Source: Opisthorchis felineus
Lineage: Eukaryota; Platyhelminthes; Trematoda; Opisthorchiida; Opisthorchiidae
Assembly (NCBI GenBank): GCA_004794785.1
Contig: SJOL01007671.1
Span: 153,556 to 217,555 of the forward strand
DNA length: 64,000 bases
Reading direction: 5' to 3'
The notes under the pieces were generated by a model, which was not told where the DNA came from, did no database searches, and saw only the letters and a program-made list of their open reading frames with translations. This document shows, in pieces, positions 24,741-36,956 of this stretch (position 1 is its first letter; the number at the start of each line of letters is the position of its first letter). The translations under genes and the position numbers were made by a program.

Positions 24741-27700
24741 ACTAACACTAATGTTCCGTCGAACTTGTAGAAATCCGGTACCTGACCGAGATTTCCGACG
24801 GAATGCCATACGTGTGACATGAGACTCAGAATACCTCAGTGCTCGAAAGTGAATGATCCATTTGTAAATGACTAGATGCAGGCGTACCAACACAAACGCC
24901 GAGGCACGTATAGACCTGCTTAACCTAGGGAATCATCTGCTCGGAACAAGTTCGACGTGCAGGTCACGAGCGCTTTTGCAACTTATAAATGGTAAAGCGT
25001 CAATAAATAAGTTGACGACCGTTTACTTAAATCCCAAGGAGACTAAACTTTACGTTTATCGGCATCTTGCCCATAAAAGCCGGAACAATTCATCATGGGC
25101 GTCCACTGGGAGATAGAGTTGCACTGTATTGTATAGGGTAACTTCGGTTTCATACTGAATCTTCATATGGTCGTAAATATGTGCGGATGTCCAGTGATCT
25201 GAGTAATGTCCACAAGAAAATCTCTATCATACACCAGCCAACCGGAAGCGGAACTCATATTCCAGGACGGCCAACAATCCGTTATTACAGCAGCCTTTAG
25301 GTATGTTTGCAACATTGTGAAGACCCCAAATTTTAAGGAGCTTCAAGAGCTCCAAGATGGCGCATTCAAGCTCGCTAAAGTAAGCCAAAATTATATGGGT
25401 CTGAGTAAATCAGGCTGCTTTAACAGCAGCATACCCTATTCACACCAACGTGGAAAGTCCAGTAATTTGCCTAAGGAAAGTTTGAGTCCACTTCTAATCG
25501 ACACTTACTCCACTTTATCACGCTACCGTCCACTAGCATTCCGACTAATTGTTTGCCGTCTATATTTGCTTCTGAACCGTCATGCGGAAAGTGTCCTATC
25601 TGGAGGTGGGTGAGTACTGACAGGTGACACTGGCGCCCTGACAAGAAAAAATGAACGCTGTTACAAAAATTACACTGTTATAACATCTTTCGGTGGTGGA
25701 TCTCTAATGGTTTTTGTATGTTTATATCTTGGTCTTATCCAAATCAGAAGCCTCCATGTGGCGTCACATTAGGTTAGGCGCAACTCGCTTGCGACACACA
25801 GACGTACATCGCATCATGTTTACCGGTTTATCCGTCTCAGGCGTCAACCGAGCATATATGTACAGTACTGGTGGATTTGTGCATAAGTGAATGTCCCTAT
25901 CAAGTGTCACATTTCACTGAAATATGGAGACTAAAGGTTGTCCGCACAGGGGATGCTGGACTACATACCTGTACCAGGTTTATTTTTCGACTTACCCTAT
26001 ATGCGTTATTTCGGGGTGCGGTGATGAAGTCCAGCTGACTGTCTATCGAGGGGCATGCAGTTCTTGGTCTGGATGAAAAGATAACTCCTTAGGATTCGAT
26101 CTCATCGCAGTTCTGAGTGTTCCTGCACAGGCTTTATAACGAGGACGTTTCCAAGCTCCAAATGTGCCGTCATGCACCAGCGAAGGTGATACGATGGCTC
26201 AGATCGCAAGGAACATGATATGGGCGCGCAAATGTCCGTTGTCCTAGACGCGTGTATGTAGTCGATTAAATGGAGTATTTTCTTTATCAATCCAAGGATG
26301 TATTTCACCACTATTTTTCAAGTCTTCAGTAAAGATTCTGTTGAAGTAGCAGAATTCTTCACACCACAATATGCAGCGGCCACAAAGTGCATGGAGCATG
26401 TTACTGTCGTGGTCAGTGCTGAGGATCTGTATTGCAACTCCGTTTCCGAATGTACACATAAAGCAGAATTATTTGGATTGACAACTTGAGGATCGTTGAT
26501 TCATGCTCATGAAGTTTTCAGAGTCTAATGGATAGCCACTCGGAGAGTGCTGTAGCAGTGGGCTACTTTCCAACCAACGAAAACTCCCGCAGAGAAATAC
26601 GAAAATATACATTGAACCAACTTGATTCAGCACCTAATCTTGCTCCAGCAGGTTGCCCATTTCACACTACAGGTACATACTCCAGCCTTCGTATAGAATA
26701 GGCGGGGATATGATGGTATTGCCAGTTTTTCAGGCATGACCACCATCTGAAGAACAACCCACGGAATCCCTGTTCCGTGATGCAGTGAGTTTCATGAAAT
26801 ACTCGGACAGGAAGCAAAACGATTGGCTGAATTTCCAACATTCATCTTATGACAGAAACAACTCAAAGATCATCCGTGAGACGTTGGTTTTTGAACTCCC
26901 CATTCTTCTCTGGGGATCTTCGCTTCCAATATCTGCGCCTTCATTCAGTTGAGCAAAATGTGCTACAGTGCTTGACCTAAGGTAAAAAAGCACTGACACC
27001 CGGATAGCTGCGTGTTTGTCCCGGGCTCCCTTTCCCCCGGAAATTGGAATAAACGTGATGAGGCTGAAGAATTGTGAGGTAATCACGGCATTTCGTATTG
27101 TGCTACATTTATTCTACAATATTATTGCTTTCAGTTGGAACATTTTTTAAAATAATGCTTGTTTTTCAGAAGATTATATGTTTTGCAGTCCAGCTATCAC
27201 CCGCCGAAATTAGCCTTCTTTGATGGATTGAAAAGTTTCATTTTCACGGGGAGTTGAGTTATTCTGCTTTTGTCATGGGGTACAAAGTGAAGCTGAAATA
27301 TTTAACCTTCATATTACTTTTGCGAATCAAGCCATTTAATACCAAGCGGACTCCCAAACAATCGTTAGTTCTGTATGCTGATCGGTGTTTTCGTTCACAT
27401 TGTGCGATTCTCAGAAGCTAGCTAACATTTTTAGATTATGCGGGAAAGTGCCATGCAGAAGCTGGGAATTTCCTGTGTATAATCGCTGTGGATGTGTTCG
27501 CTCACCTGGTTGATATACACTTTTTGGTATATTTTTGGGTTTGCAACAAGGACAGAAAGATACCTCATGCTGAAATAAACTATTTACTGTAGAACTTGTC
27601 TCTCTGAAGGTCGCTGGATTGAAACCCAGTGCCTAATTGCCTTTTTCAGGCGGTGCAAGAAACAGGTGGTCGTGACTAAGGCGTAATAGCCGCTGCGTAG

Positions 27701-30700
27701 CTCTGCAGTCATTGTGCACCATGCGAATAAGTGAATGGTAATGGCTTGTGCTAAAACCACGTTGCTTAACTGACTAAAATTTGCAGCCAGATGAACACAA
27801 CTAGCTTTGGATTATTTGGCTTGATAAATAAACCATTAATTATGTCAGCTGGTGTGGAGTGCAGGAAAACGAAAAACCGGTATTACAAGCCGTTGAAAAT
27901 CGGACGAAATCAGACGAAACCACTTATTGCTGGTTAACATGTTTGTCTTTACGGTGACCCCAACGTAGTTTGCAGTCAACAAGTGGTTCTGGGTGAATGA
28001 ACTTGAGAATAAAAGTTTGAGGATAACAGCTTTCGAGTATATTTGTACTGTTACATCAATGAGCCAATGGCCAGTTACCGAAACGAGGCTTTTCAGAATT
28101 GGATCACTGCGTAATATTGGCCAGGTAATTGCTTACCTTGCACGGTTATGCAGGTTTTTTTCTTCATTTTTTCTGTCTTTTAGCTAGAGACCTCTAAATG
28201 CACAGACACACAGCTGTCATTTTTGCATTGTCACACCAACAAATATGCCACAGTTGGCCAGAGATCTCTTCCAAAAACGAACGCAATATACGTAGGTGGG
28301 CAAAATGAGATTGGCAAGGTGTGAATCACTCCCAGTGCTAAGGTCATTCCTCCTTGATAAAGTGTCTGTGGGGATAACGTTCTTGCACTGCAGTTTGATC
28401 AAATTTTCAAAAACCTTCACAAAAACTTTGAGGCTACCAGCCAATAAGGAAAATACGGAAAGATCAACGATCTAAAATTTTATACTAGTGGAGATATGGA
28501 ATTGAGAACCAGCCTATTAGCCTATTACAAGAGCTATTTACTGAAGGCGAACCAGAACTGTGACCATCCGATTAGCGATGCCTGGTTATTTGTTCAAACG
28601 GGCGATAAATACTACGATCGAATAGATGGAGACTGACCGACCCCAGGTGTCACAGAGGCAATCAGATAGCTGACTAGTTATGGGAAACATATAGGAACAT
28701 CCAATAAAGCATGTATACAGTATTAGACGGTGCTGTTTGAAAACTATTAAGAAACCAGCTGTTTGCATTATTCAAATGAGTTTCCTCTACAGTAAAGTGA
28801 TTCTTTTCATCCTGTCCCACAAACGCAGCAAGAGGATTATAGAGCCATCAGATTTTTATTCACAGTACATAGCTTTAAAGAAAGACCGTATTCAATATTA
28901 TCATACATTTTGTAAAAATCAAACATATCAATGGTGGGTATGTGTTTACTACGTCGGGTAGAGCAGAATGATCTCAAAGCATTCCTCACACACGAGGAAG
29001 AATTGTATTAAGTAAAACATAAAGTAGTATACTTCCATTTCTATCAGCAGCGGATTAGTAATAGGACAGACTGCATTCCTTAGCCAATTAGAGACTCAAA
29101 AATATGAGCGAAAATTTCACGTTGGGATATTTCATTTGTAACGCTGCCTTCGTTAGGAAGCGTTCCAAAAGAATCACATCGCTTCTGCATACAATTCACT
29201 TAGTAAGGAATTCTGTCCCAAAATTCTACTGTTGTAAAAACGAGCCAAACATACTGGCTTTTGGCGTGTCTGCTTTACCTCTTCTTGGACAGGAAAGAGT
29301 GATAGAGATGTCCTTTTTCTGGGTTTAATTTTTCAAGAAAGCTGTTATCGTAAATCAGTTGAGGAAAACAGTGTTTCTGTTATGTTTAATCTGACACTGA
29401 TTTCATCGTACAGCTCATGGTTTGACGTGCTTCACAGTTTAGAAAAGTAAACTTTTGTGCACTAAATTGAAGCTGCTCAGCCGAAAGTCAGGATAAAACA
29501 ACAAAGGATATCGCACAATGTAATCAGGTTATTATGATACTGTTAAGACTAAGAGTAATAATAGAAAAGGAGAGCAAACAATGGCAGACACTCAGAAAAT
29601 AGCCGAATGCATCTTTTCTTTAAATCACAAACAAAACGGCACACGCAATGCAATAGGATAGCATTAACAAACCACCTAGTCATACTCACTTGTTTGCATA
29701 ATGCAAAAATCCATTTATTCCCTTCAAGTCACAGCTCGCATGTGAACAAGCATTAAAATGGCCTAACTGAGAGCAGTTGTAGCTCGAGTGTCACAACTAG
29801 ATTTGTCGGTTCAGTCAGGTTAGCCTGCATTATTATGCATCTGGCGTCAAAAGTCCCCCTTTACGTGGGACGAATAGCTGCATATGGTTGTTAATTCTTC
29901 CTTTAGGAAAGTCAGTTTGGTTGCGAACGTTTTATCACCAAACGAGGAAACGTTTTGAAGCGGAGTTTAACTGTGCGCCAGACCCTGTAACCATTGACTA
30001 GTTTGGGTCTGATATTGGGTAGTTTCTTCCAGGCTTTTTACCTTTTGCACAACTTCTTTGGAGATAAACCCCGATTATAGAGACCTCGCCGGAATACTCC
30101 TCAGTTGTTGACCTTTTAGTCTATCAGATTTGAAACGTGTAACCTTGTTGAGATAAAACAACTTATATGGACTTCCCACTTTCGTGTTTCCGATGGTGTT
30201 CAGATTACTCCACAAACCGGTGATTTGAACAGAGCCCACTCTACACAGAATTATGGATGAAGGACCAGCGACGCAGCCGCGAGACCAGAATGGGGTTAAA
30301 GATCTGAGTAACGGACCAAGAGGCGATGGCCCCCTTGGAGGCCACCAGCGTCGCTGATGACATCAAATCTAGGGAGGTCGTGGACAGAGATTCCACATCA
30401 CCGACAAATGGATGAAACCAGGAAATGCGATTTTTAAAGTTCAGTTGGTGAATGACCAAATAGTTTACAATCCACCTTTACAAATAACAGAATCACCCAA
30501 CCAAACAACCGAAAATCCCCAAGTGTCAGCCCCGGACAGCAGCACATATATGATCACCCGTCCGCCACCACTCATTGCACAAATTTTCAAGTACTTTTAA
30601 ACTGTCCCAAAACGTCCTTCTTATGATATCACCTCAAGTGATGGCATATCGGTTTCATTTCTCTCTTCTGGTACGCGCTACTGAGACACTTCTGCCAGAG

Positions 30701-31775
30701 CCTGGATTATCTGGTGGGCAACGTGGTCATTGTTCCGTTTTGCGGCTGAGAAGTTCTCGTGTCGTTTACTCGATGTGCTATGCGGTACAAAACATAAGAA
30801 CGAATAACTTATTACCAATGAGCTCAACGCTGACAGCTACTTCTTGTCTACCTTGTTTTCCGAACGCAAAAAAGCCGAGAAGTCGTCGGGCTCTGCCTGT
30901 GCTTTTAATGACATAATTTAGTCACCCAATGTGCAAGTATGCTGATAAGCAATCTCCAAACTGTAAACAAACGAGTCGACTTTTGATTGGGTTTCTGCCC
31001 GGGGTTTCCATAAACGAATCTACTTGCGTAAATATTATCAGTTGTGCGTTTTTACTCTTCTTTTATTTTCATAGTGACGCATCTGGGTAAATCATAACAG
31101 CCCTATTGGGCTGTCGAAGAATTTTCAGCAACCTTATGAGTAGTGCATTACGAATATACATGTATCGCGATATCTCGAATATCGTAGCAATTGAAGAATG
31201 GGGCTGTCTGGTGCAGCACATTAAGCTCATTAAACGAGGGATTCAGCTGGGTTTCAGGTGAGTCTCTTTCAAAACTAAACTTGTTTGCAAATGAGTGTAT
31301 TTCGCCATAATAGCCCTAGTTTTCAGACACTTGACAAAGACTTCTGTGGACTTTGATGGCGTGAAAGTGTTGAAGTTGATTCATGAGCGTCAAGGCGAAT
31401 TTTCACTCAACACGGACTGCTTTGCTCACGTCTTTACACTCTGTTAGGTGTTGGATAAATGCCACAGGTACAGATGACCCACAATATTTTGCGTAGTTTG
31501 ACTTCAAGTACGCGCTTCGTCGTCCAAAGCTTGTAACTGCATTTGCCCAGCAGTAAATGACCCAGAATCTTGTGAACGTAATCATCTCTCTATATTTCAT
31601 TAATTCTTGGCGGATGTGTATAGCAACCTATCTAGAAGTGGTTCCAAAAAAGTGGCGTTTGACAAGAATGTCTGCTTCCTCAATCCTGGTTCAAAATTGT
31701 CATCCCTGAAATCATGAGGCAAATACTGGAAGTTGGTTAAGGCCTGGCGTCCAAATCATTAACGATCAGAACGCT
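24741..31775. other. Gene-poor DNA between two LINE remnants
   Basis: No supported gene. The longest open stretch (25206-25613, about 135 codons) has no recognisable motif. A tRNA-like sequence lies at 27579-27632. A GC-richer patch at about 30240-30480 encodes, in one plus frame after a possible acceptor (ATCTAG at 30369-30374), a short peptide containing FKVQLVNDQIVYNPPL, discussed under findings. Some of this DNA may be further decayed retrotransposon. Confidence 0.4.
27579..27632 (+). repeat. tRNA-like (SINE-type) sequence
   Basis: The 3' half resembles a tRNA T-arm: CTGGATTGAAACCCAG, with a 4-base-pair stem and the box-B-like GGATTGAAACC. Upstream, TACTGTAGAAC may be a degenerate D-arm. 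The anticodon arm does not fold cleanly, so it is not a working tRNA. A tRNA-derived SINE head or tRNA pseudogene is the likeliest reading. Confidence 0.35.
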
Positions 31776-32610
31776 GCCGATCTGTAGTACGCAAACGAAT
31801 TGTTCACATCTCTGAAGATGAACACAAAGCACAAGTACTGTTTATAAACTGGCCGACATATTTACCATCTTTATGCACGCGCCTTGGACGTCCAAAGTCA
31901 TGATTCAAAACGTTCATTCTCTGAACATATCTTTTGCATTTTAAAGAGAAGAATTGGATCTGGTGGAGAAAATTACATACCTTGGTAGCTGTATTAGATC
32001 CGAAAGAATTGTCTGACGAGTCGATGCATGGATCTCAAACTCTGAAACCGCGTTTGCGGGTTTGCCTAATCTGTGGCGTCCAGAAGGCATATCGCTGAAC
32101 CTCAAGGGCCGCATGTAATAGGTTACAATAAGGACTGTATTTTTATATCATTCAAAAACAAGACCTCTGCAGACAGCCAGTAAGAGGCCTCTTCAAGTTT
32201 TTTGCCACCAAAATCTCACAAGCGTTGTAAGTGCTGGATTCCGTCAACTAACTCGTAAGGAGGTACTTAGAAAATCGGTATCTGGTATTGCAGCCGGAAA
32301 TTCGGGCGCAGAAAACATACAACAGTATCAACTGCGGTAACTTGGTTATATACTATGCTTGCCAAAAAGATCATCTACGGAGACATATGTTGCTTGCCGT
32401 GCCTCCTTCAGAATTGTGCAAACTGCAAGACAGACAAAGTATGACGTAGCAGAAGGGTGTGGAAAAGAGGACGGAAAATTCAGGCGTTGTTGGTGCGGTC
32501 CAACGTCCAGGATGGAGCCTCTGGCTCCCACTTACACTTTGGTGGATACACTACAGGAAATGGCGGCTGATTACGGTCAGTGTCCTTTGTACTACCAGCT
32601 CGCCACCTCT
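31776..32610 (+). mobile_element. Decayed LINE reverse transcriptase, C-terminal half
   Basis: The remnant starts with ADL-stop-YANEL (31776-31799), in the position of the LEYADDI catalytic box but with D-D changed to N-E. In another frame from 31957 it reads VEKITYLGSC, the classic YLGS block. The same frame then continues for more than 200 codons: RVDAWISNSETAFAGL, NLWRPEGISLNLKGRM, then a degraded VR-VLLYG-ETWPLR segment, RPLQVFCHQNL, and finally TLQEMAADYGQ. These match, in order, the conserved C-terminal landmarks of such LINE proteins. In-frame stops at 32014, 32116, 32119 and 32338 prove loss of function. One frame kept over about 650 bases suggests decay mainly by point changes, so the copy may be fairly young. 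Element ends and target duplication were not found. Confidence 0.85.
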
Positions 32611-35600
32611 TCAGCCCTCAATCAATCTAGATATAAACTGGAAATGGTTAATGACACCAGGAGTCTTGTTACACTGGGTATCAAACTAATGCTGCTGAGT
32701 TTATTGCATTCACTAGGAGTACACTAATTAAAACCGGGCACTATTGTTGACTCATCTCAGTTGTCCGGGGTGCTCTATTTTTCCCACATGGACGCAAGTT
32801 GGCTAGGCTGTCACTGGCTGAAGGGCTGGCTCCCGTCCTTGGAGAGAACAGGTGAGAGTTCCTTAGCAAAGGGAACACGATTACGGTTGATCACATATAT
32901 AAACTTGAAAATTTTTCAGGCTGCCTGGGGATTCTTACACGCTCTCCTTGTTTTTGTTGAATGCCGAAAATTATCAGTAGAGGTAGCAGGTGGCGAACTG
33001 AGGTGTTGTTCAAAGGACCGCACCCAGCCGTCCAACCGTTTACCTTTGCTGGATATCAGTCATTTTGTTCACCAGTAGTTTTGGTGACAGGGAAACCAGA
33101 TCGTCTGATCAAGCGGAACAATCTGCAGACGTTCACATCATCTAAGGCCTCTTCAGTTACTTCGTTATTTTTCATCCTCCAAGATTCCCGGTCTGCATGG
33201 ACACTCAGTTTCAGCTGGCGTCGGGTTGGATTGTAGTTGTGATTTGGGAAGTCTGTTCCCGGGCCAACTGCATAACCACTGTCCTACCAGAGATCCGGTG
33301 CTTGGAAGGGGTTGGATGGGTTGTACGCAGGTGGAATTTTTGGCACTGCGTAGCTCTCTTGATGCGTCTCTGGGGTTAGGTGACGTTCGAAGTCAGCCAG
33401 CTGGCATGTGTTGGTGGAGTCACTTGCGCTATTTGTCGGATTTCTGAGTCCATGATATTCTAAATCGCTAAGCTAGGTGTGCGCGTTTGCCTAGACTTGA
33501 AAAGTGCAGAGTAAGGGGAACAAACGCGTGGCCGGAGTACGTGCAGGTATTCAAAAATAAAAGTCGGACAGCAATCGACATTCACTAGTGATAATCAATG
33601 ATGTGTGTTTCGATTCGGGGCTGTTTCGTTGGTGGGTGAACAGGTAGTCAGTGATCGGCACATAATTTCTGCAAGCATTCTCCGTTATCAGTGCGACTTC
33701 TGTCCAGCATATTTCTAATACCTGACTAGGCATCAGCAGCGCAATTCCTGCCTGCCAATAAATATGACGATGTCAGTGCCTTTGGTACTTGTAAGTAAAA
33801 CCTAAGTATTCACAGTAACCCCCTATGAGAGAGTCAGAGCTACAGTCCATTGCGGTGTAAGCAGGCAAAGTAAACAGTAAGCCATATAGCTTGGTTCATT
33901 CAGTTTCTTTCAGAGACGCTGCCAAACAATCCGCGCAGAGACGACTGGCGACGGGAAGCCGACCAAGTGGAAACATATCAGCTTGAGTGATACACCCAAC
34001 ACCAAGTCCGGCATACACAGCTGCAGAGGTCCCCACGTGCCCAAGTTTGCGAAGCCGGGAGGGAGCAAGGGAGTAACCGTTTCAGACAAATTATTTGTCT
34101 TGAATCACTGGTTTCGACAGACATCACATACCAACTCAAATGAAATTCAGGGTGCAAGCAAAGTCCGCTTGTTGTCTTGCATGCTTCTGTGTGCAAACTT
34201 TAAAAGAAGCTGAGTAGACCATCATCAGGGACTTTAATTTTTTGAGTAAGGCTCGATGTAGAGAAGCCGCAGCTAAGGTTGATGCATGGCAAACAAACGA
34301 GTCCGGCCTAACACTGCGACCTGCGGAGAGTATTCTTATTGAATCGGGGCAGAGCAGAAAATGTAATGCGTGAAAATGTAAGAATAGAAGTGTCAGCCCT
34401 AACATGTTTTATCTTACGCGCTCTGCTGTATGCAGCAAATAAGTCAACTCAAATGAGGGCCACACGCGAAGGCCCCCATTAGGAGACAGTAACAGGATGG
34501 CGGTCCTGGACCAAAATCCTTGGCTCAAATGCCAGACCCTAAGATAGCGACTTTGTGCTGGTATGCCATTAGCACTAGTACAGCAGTACAGAGGTTAGGG
34601 AGCTAGTCGCCATGCTTCTTATAACCCGTGCCCGGGGGATCAGGTGACCGTGTTCGTCAGGCGTATTTCACTGACCAACCTGGTATGAGTGACCAACACT
34701 GTGAGTGGAAAAATGAACCCCCACAGTACAATTTAGTGTGTCCTAAAAGTATACCAACCTCCACATCACGAAAAATTCGTCTTTTTTCGACGTCTTTGTC
34801 AGTGGCCTTAATTATCGAATGATTCCTGTGCTGACATCTTACCAAAGTAGACAAATATGTCAGCTGATAGAGCATCAAGTGGTGAACTATCCTTTAACTG
34901 TGCAAAACACCTTTAATAAGAAACAATATGGACTGTATATCGCAAGGTTGGTTCTCTCAGTTTGGTACTGACAAGCCAAAACAAATGCCCATTTCGTCCA
35001 GAAAGCTGCAAATATATGAATTGTTTCGACCATCGAAACGTTGGCAGAAATCGACAAAAAAATCAAGTGAAAGCATCAGCTTATCTTTTGCTTTTACACC
35101 TTTGATCCTGTCAGAACTTTCGAAATTGTCATCCATGTTGTGCTGCGTCTGGCGTTATCTAGCCGGTTGTGATACATACATTGGGCTGTCTTTTGAGCGG
35201 TTGGCTGGGTAAAGGAACACGAGATTTGTGAATTTAAAGAAGTTTGTTAGCAACTAACCATAAATTTGCTTTCCTTACGAAAGGATCCTCTTTGTTGTCG
35301 CTGTAGAGGAATATATGTATCCGGATTTATTGCACTGAAAGCTTTAAAACGCCGCCTGCATTTCATACTCTGCAATGAGTGTGCGTGTGACCGCAGGTTA
35401 TACTCAGATGGTTTTCTCACTAATATCGGAGTGTTCATATATATATATATCGTCACTTTTTTTGTAATGCCTCATTAATCATGTCTGATGAATGATAACT
35501 AGCTATTAAGTAATACCATTGGTACTGGCTTCGGCAGGCAAGTCGGATGTCACCATTAGGGTAGCGTGGAAGACAGACTGAAAACTTATGTCAGGAGACA

Positions 35601-36923
35601 TGATGAATAGTAAATTGGGTGCTTATCAACTGTGTACAGTAAACTGCAAGTCCGGTGCAGTGGCAACGGTGACGTTTCGGCCAAACTCTTTGTTCACGTA
35701 TAGCAAAAGTCGCTGGGGATTAATCAATATGGATTCGGTGATCGGCAGCGCCTCAGGATTCAAGCTGCGGTAGTCTGTGACAGTAAGTCCTGGTTTAAAT
35801 ACTAATTAATGTGATATCAACATAGATAAATTTGACCTATATCCATACCAGAGTTAATGTTATCAAACAATCCAGGTTATTTGCTTTCGAAAGGCAAATC
35901 AGTGTTCTTCGCAGCAAATCAGTAGAACGGAAATCACGTGAAAAGTGAAAATATGAAGTCACAGCTTTCAACCACTGTTCTGGTGTAATCACATTCCAGT
36001 GAATCCAACAAATGTGTCCGGTAACATTAACCGTCAGATTCGCTGTCTGCATTAACAAGGGAGCGCGATTACTTCTCCGATATCAATCTGGATAGATTTT
36101 CTGTAATCTCGAACATGGTGTACGACAGTATGTTCATGCAGGCGGTAAAACGCTTGCGTCACTACGACAGATAATGCGCCACAAAATTTCAATCACCTGG
36201 AAGGGATTGTTTAGGCGGACCGCATCGTGGACAATGAGAAAACCCTACGAAGGATGTAGTTGTACATCAACTTGGAAAAAATAGCATGAAGTTCTTCTTG
36301 GGCCGGGTTTTCACCAAAGAAAAATGTCTAAGAAAACTGCTGACACAAAAGATCTTAGCCAAAGCATAACATTGAGTTAGTTTGCTGTTAGGACAAGATC
36401 CTACTGAGTGGTTCTTCTTCCGCCTTTAAACTTGACCAACAGTGTAATGCGCTCACTTTCTCCGGCAAAGATCTTGTGTTAAAAAACGTGCCTTACAAAT
36501 TTTCAAAAAAAATTTGAAATATCATTTCATCCCTTGCTAAAATGTGGGCATTCTATTTGCTGGATCTTGCCTGTTTATTACTTTTGTTGTGCAATTGGTG
36601 AATAATGCTTCGTTAAGAGAAGTTAATAAATACAAAATTCACAGAACAATATTGTGGGCAGCGAGGATAGAAATATTGAAGATAATGACGGTCGATAACA
36701 GTTGAACCGCAGTCACTGAGTCGTGTCCTGAGAGTTCTTGCTTTAGAAGTCATTACTTTGTCTCCTTCACCTGCATCTATTTGCTTAAACCTTCGGTTCC
36801 GACCGCGGTTCTGTCCTGATAATTTAATACGCATTGAAATTTTTAAGCATAGTGTGCTTGTTCTACTGGTGATGAGGTTTCTTCAAATATATCCGGTATT
36901 TGGTAGCTTGTTTACCGCCTAAA
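32611..36923. other. GC-richer intergenic DNA, probably repeats
   Basis: Follows the LINE remnant and may start with its 3' untranslated region. Patches around 32.7-33.5 and 33.9-34.7 kb are visibly richer in G+C than the rest of the window. They contain several overlapping open frames on both strands with no recognisable domain, as expected of repeat sequence. A box-B-like GGCTCAAATGCC lies near 34523. A TA run is at 35436-35450. No gene is supported. Confidence 0.4.
35436..35450. repeat. TA dinucleotide run
   Basis: Short perfect TA tract; simple sequence. Confidence 0.8.
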
Positions 36924-36956
36924 ATGTCTCTTGTACGTCATACCAGGCCGGTTGAG
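36924..36956 (+). CDS. Possible first coding exon of an unknown gene
   Basis: An ATG opens an 11-codon segment (MSLVRHTRPVE) that ends exactly at a strong donor, GAG|GTAAGG, in phase 0. The next candidate exon at 40516 can start in phase 0, so the two could join. A segment this short has almost no coding signal of its own. The case rests on the donor and on compatibility with the downstream exons. Confidence 0.15.

Noticed and set aside
25206..25613. A 135-codon plus frame after the RT fragment
   Set aside because: It does not match any retrotransposon block or other family I know, and lacks supporting signals.
32961..33447. Several overlapping open frames after the LINE remnant
   Set aside because: Open on many frames because the patch is GC-richer. 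None has a domain, and the patch more likely belongs to repeats.
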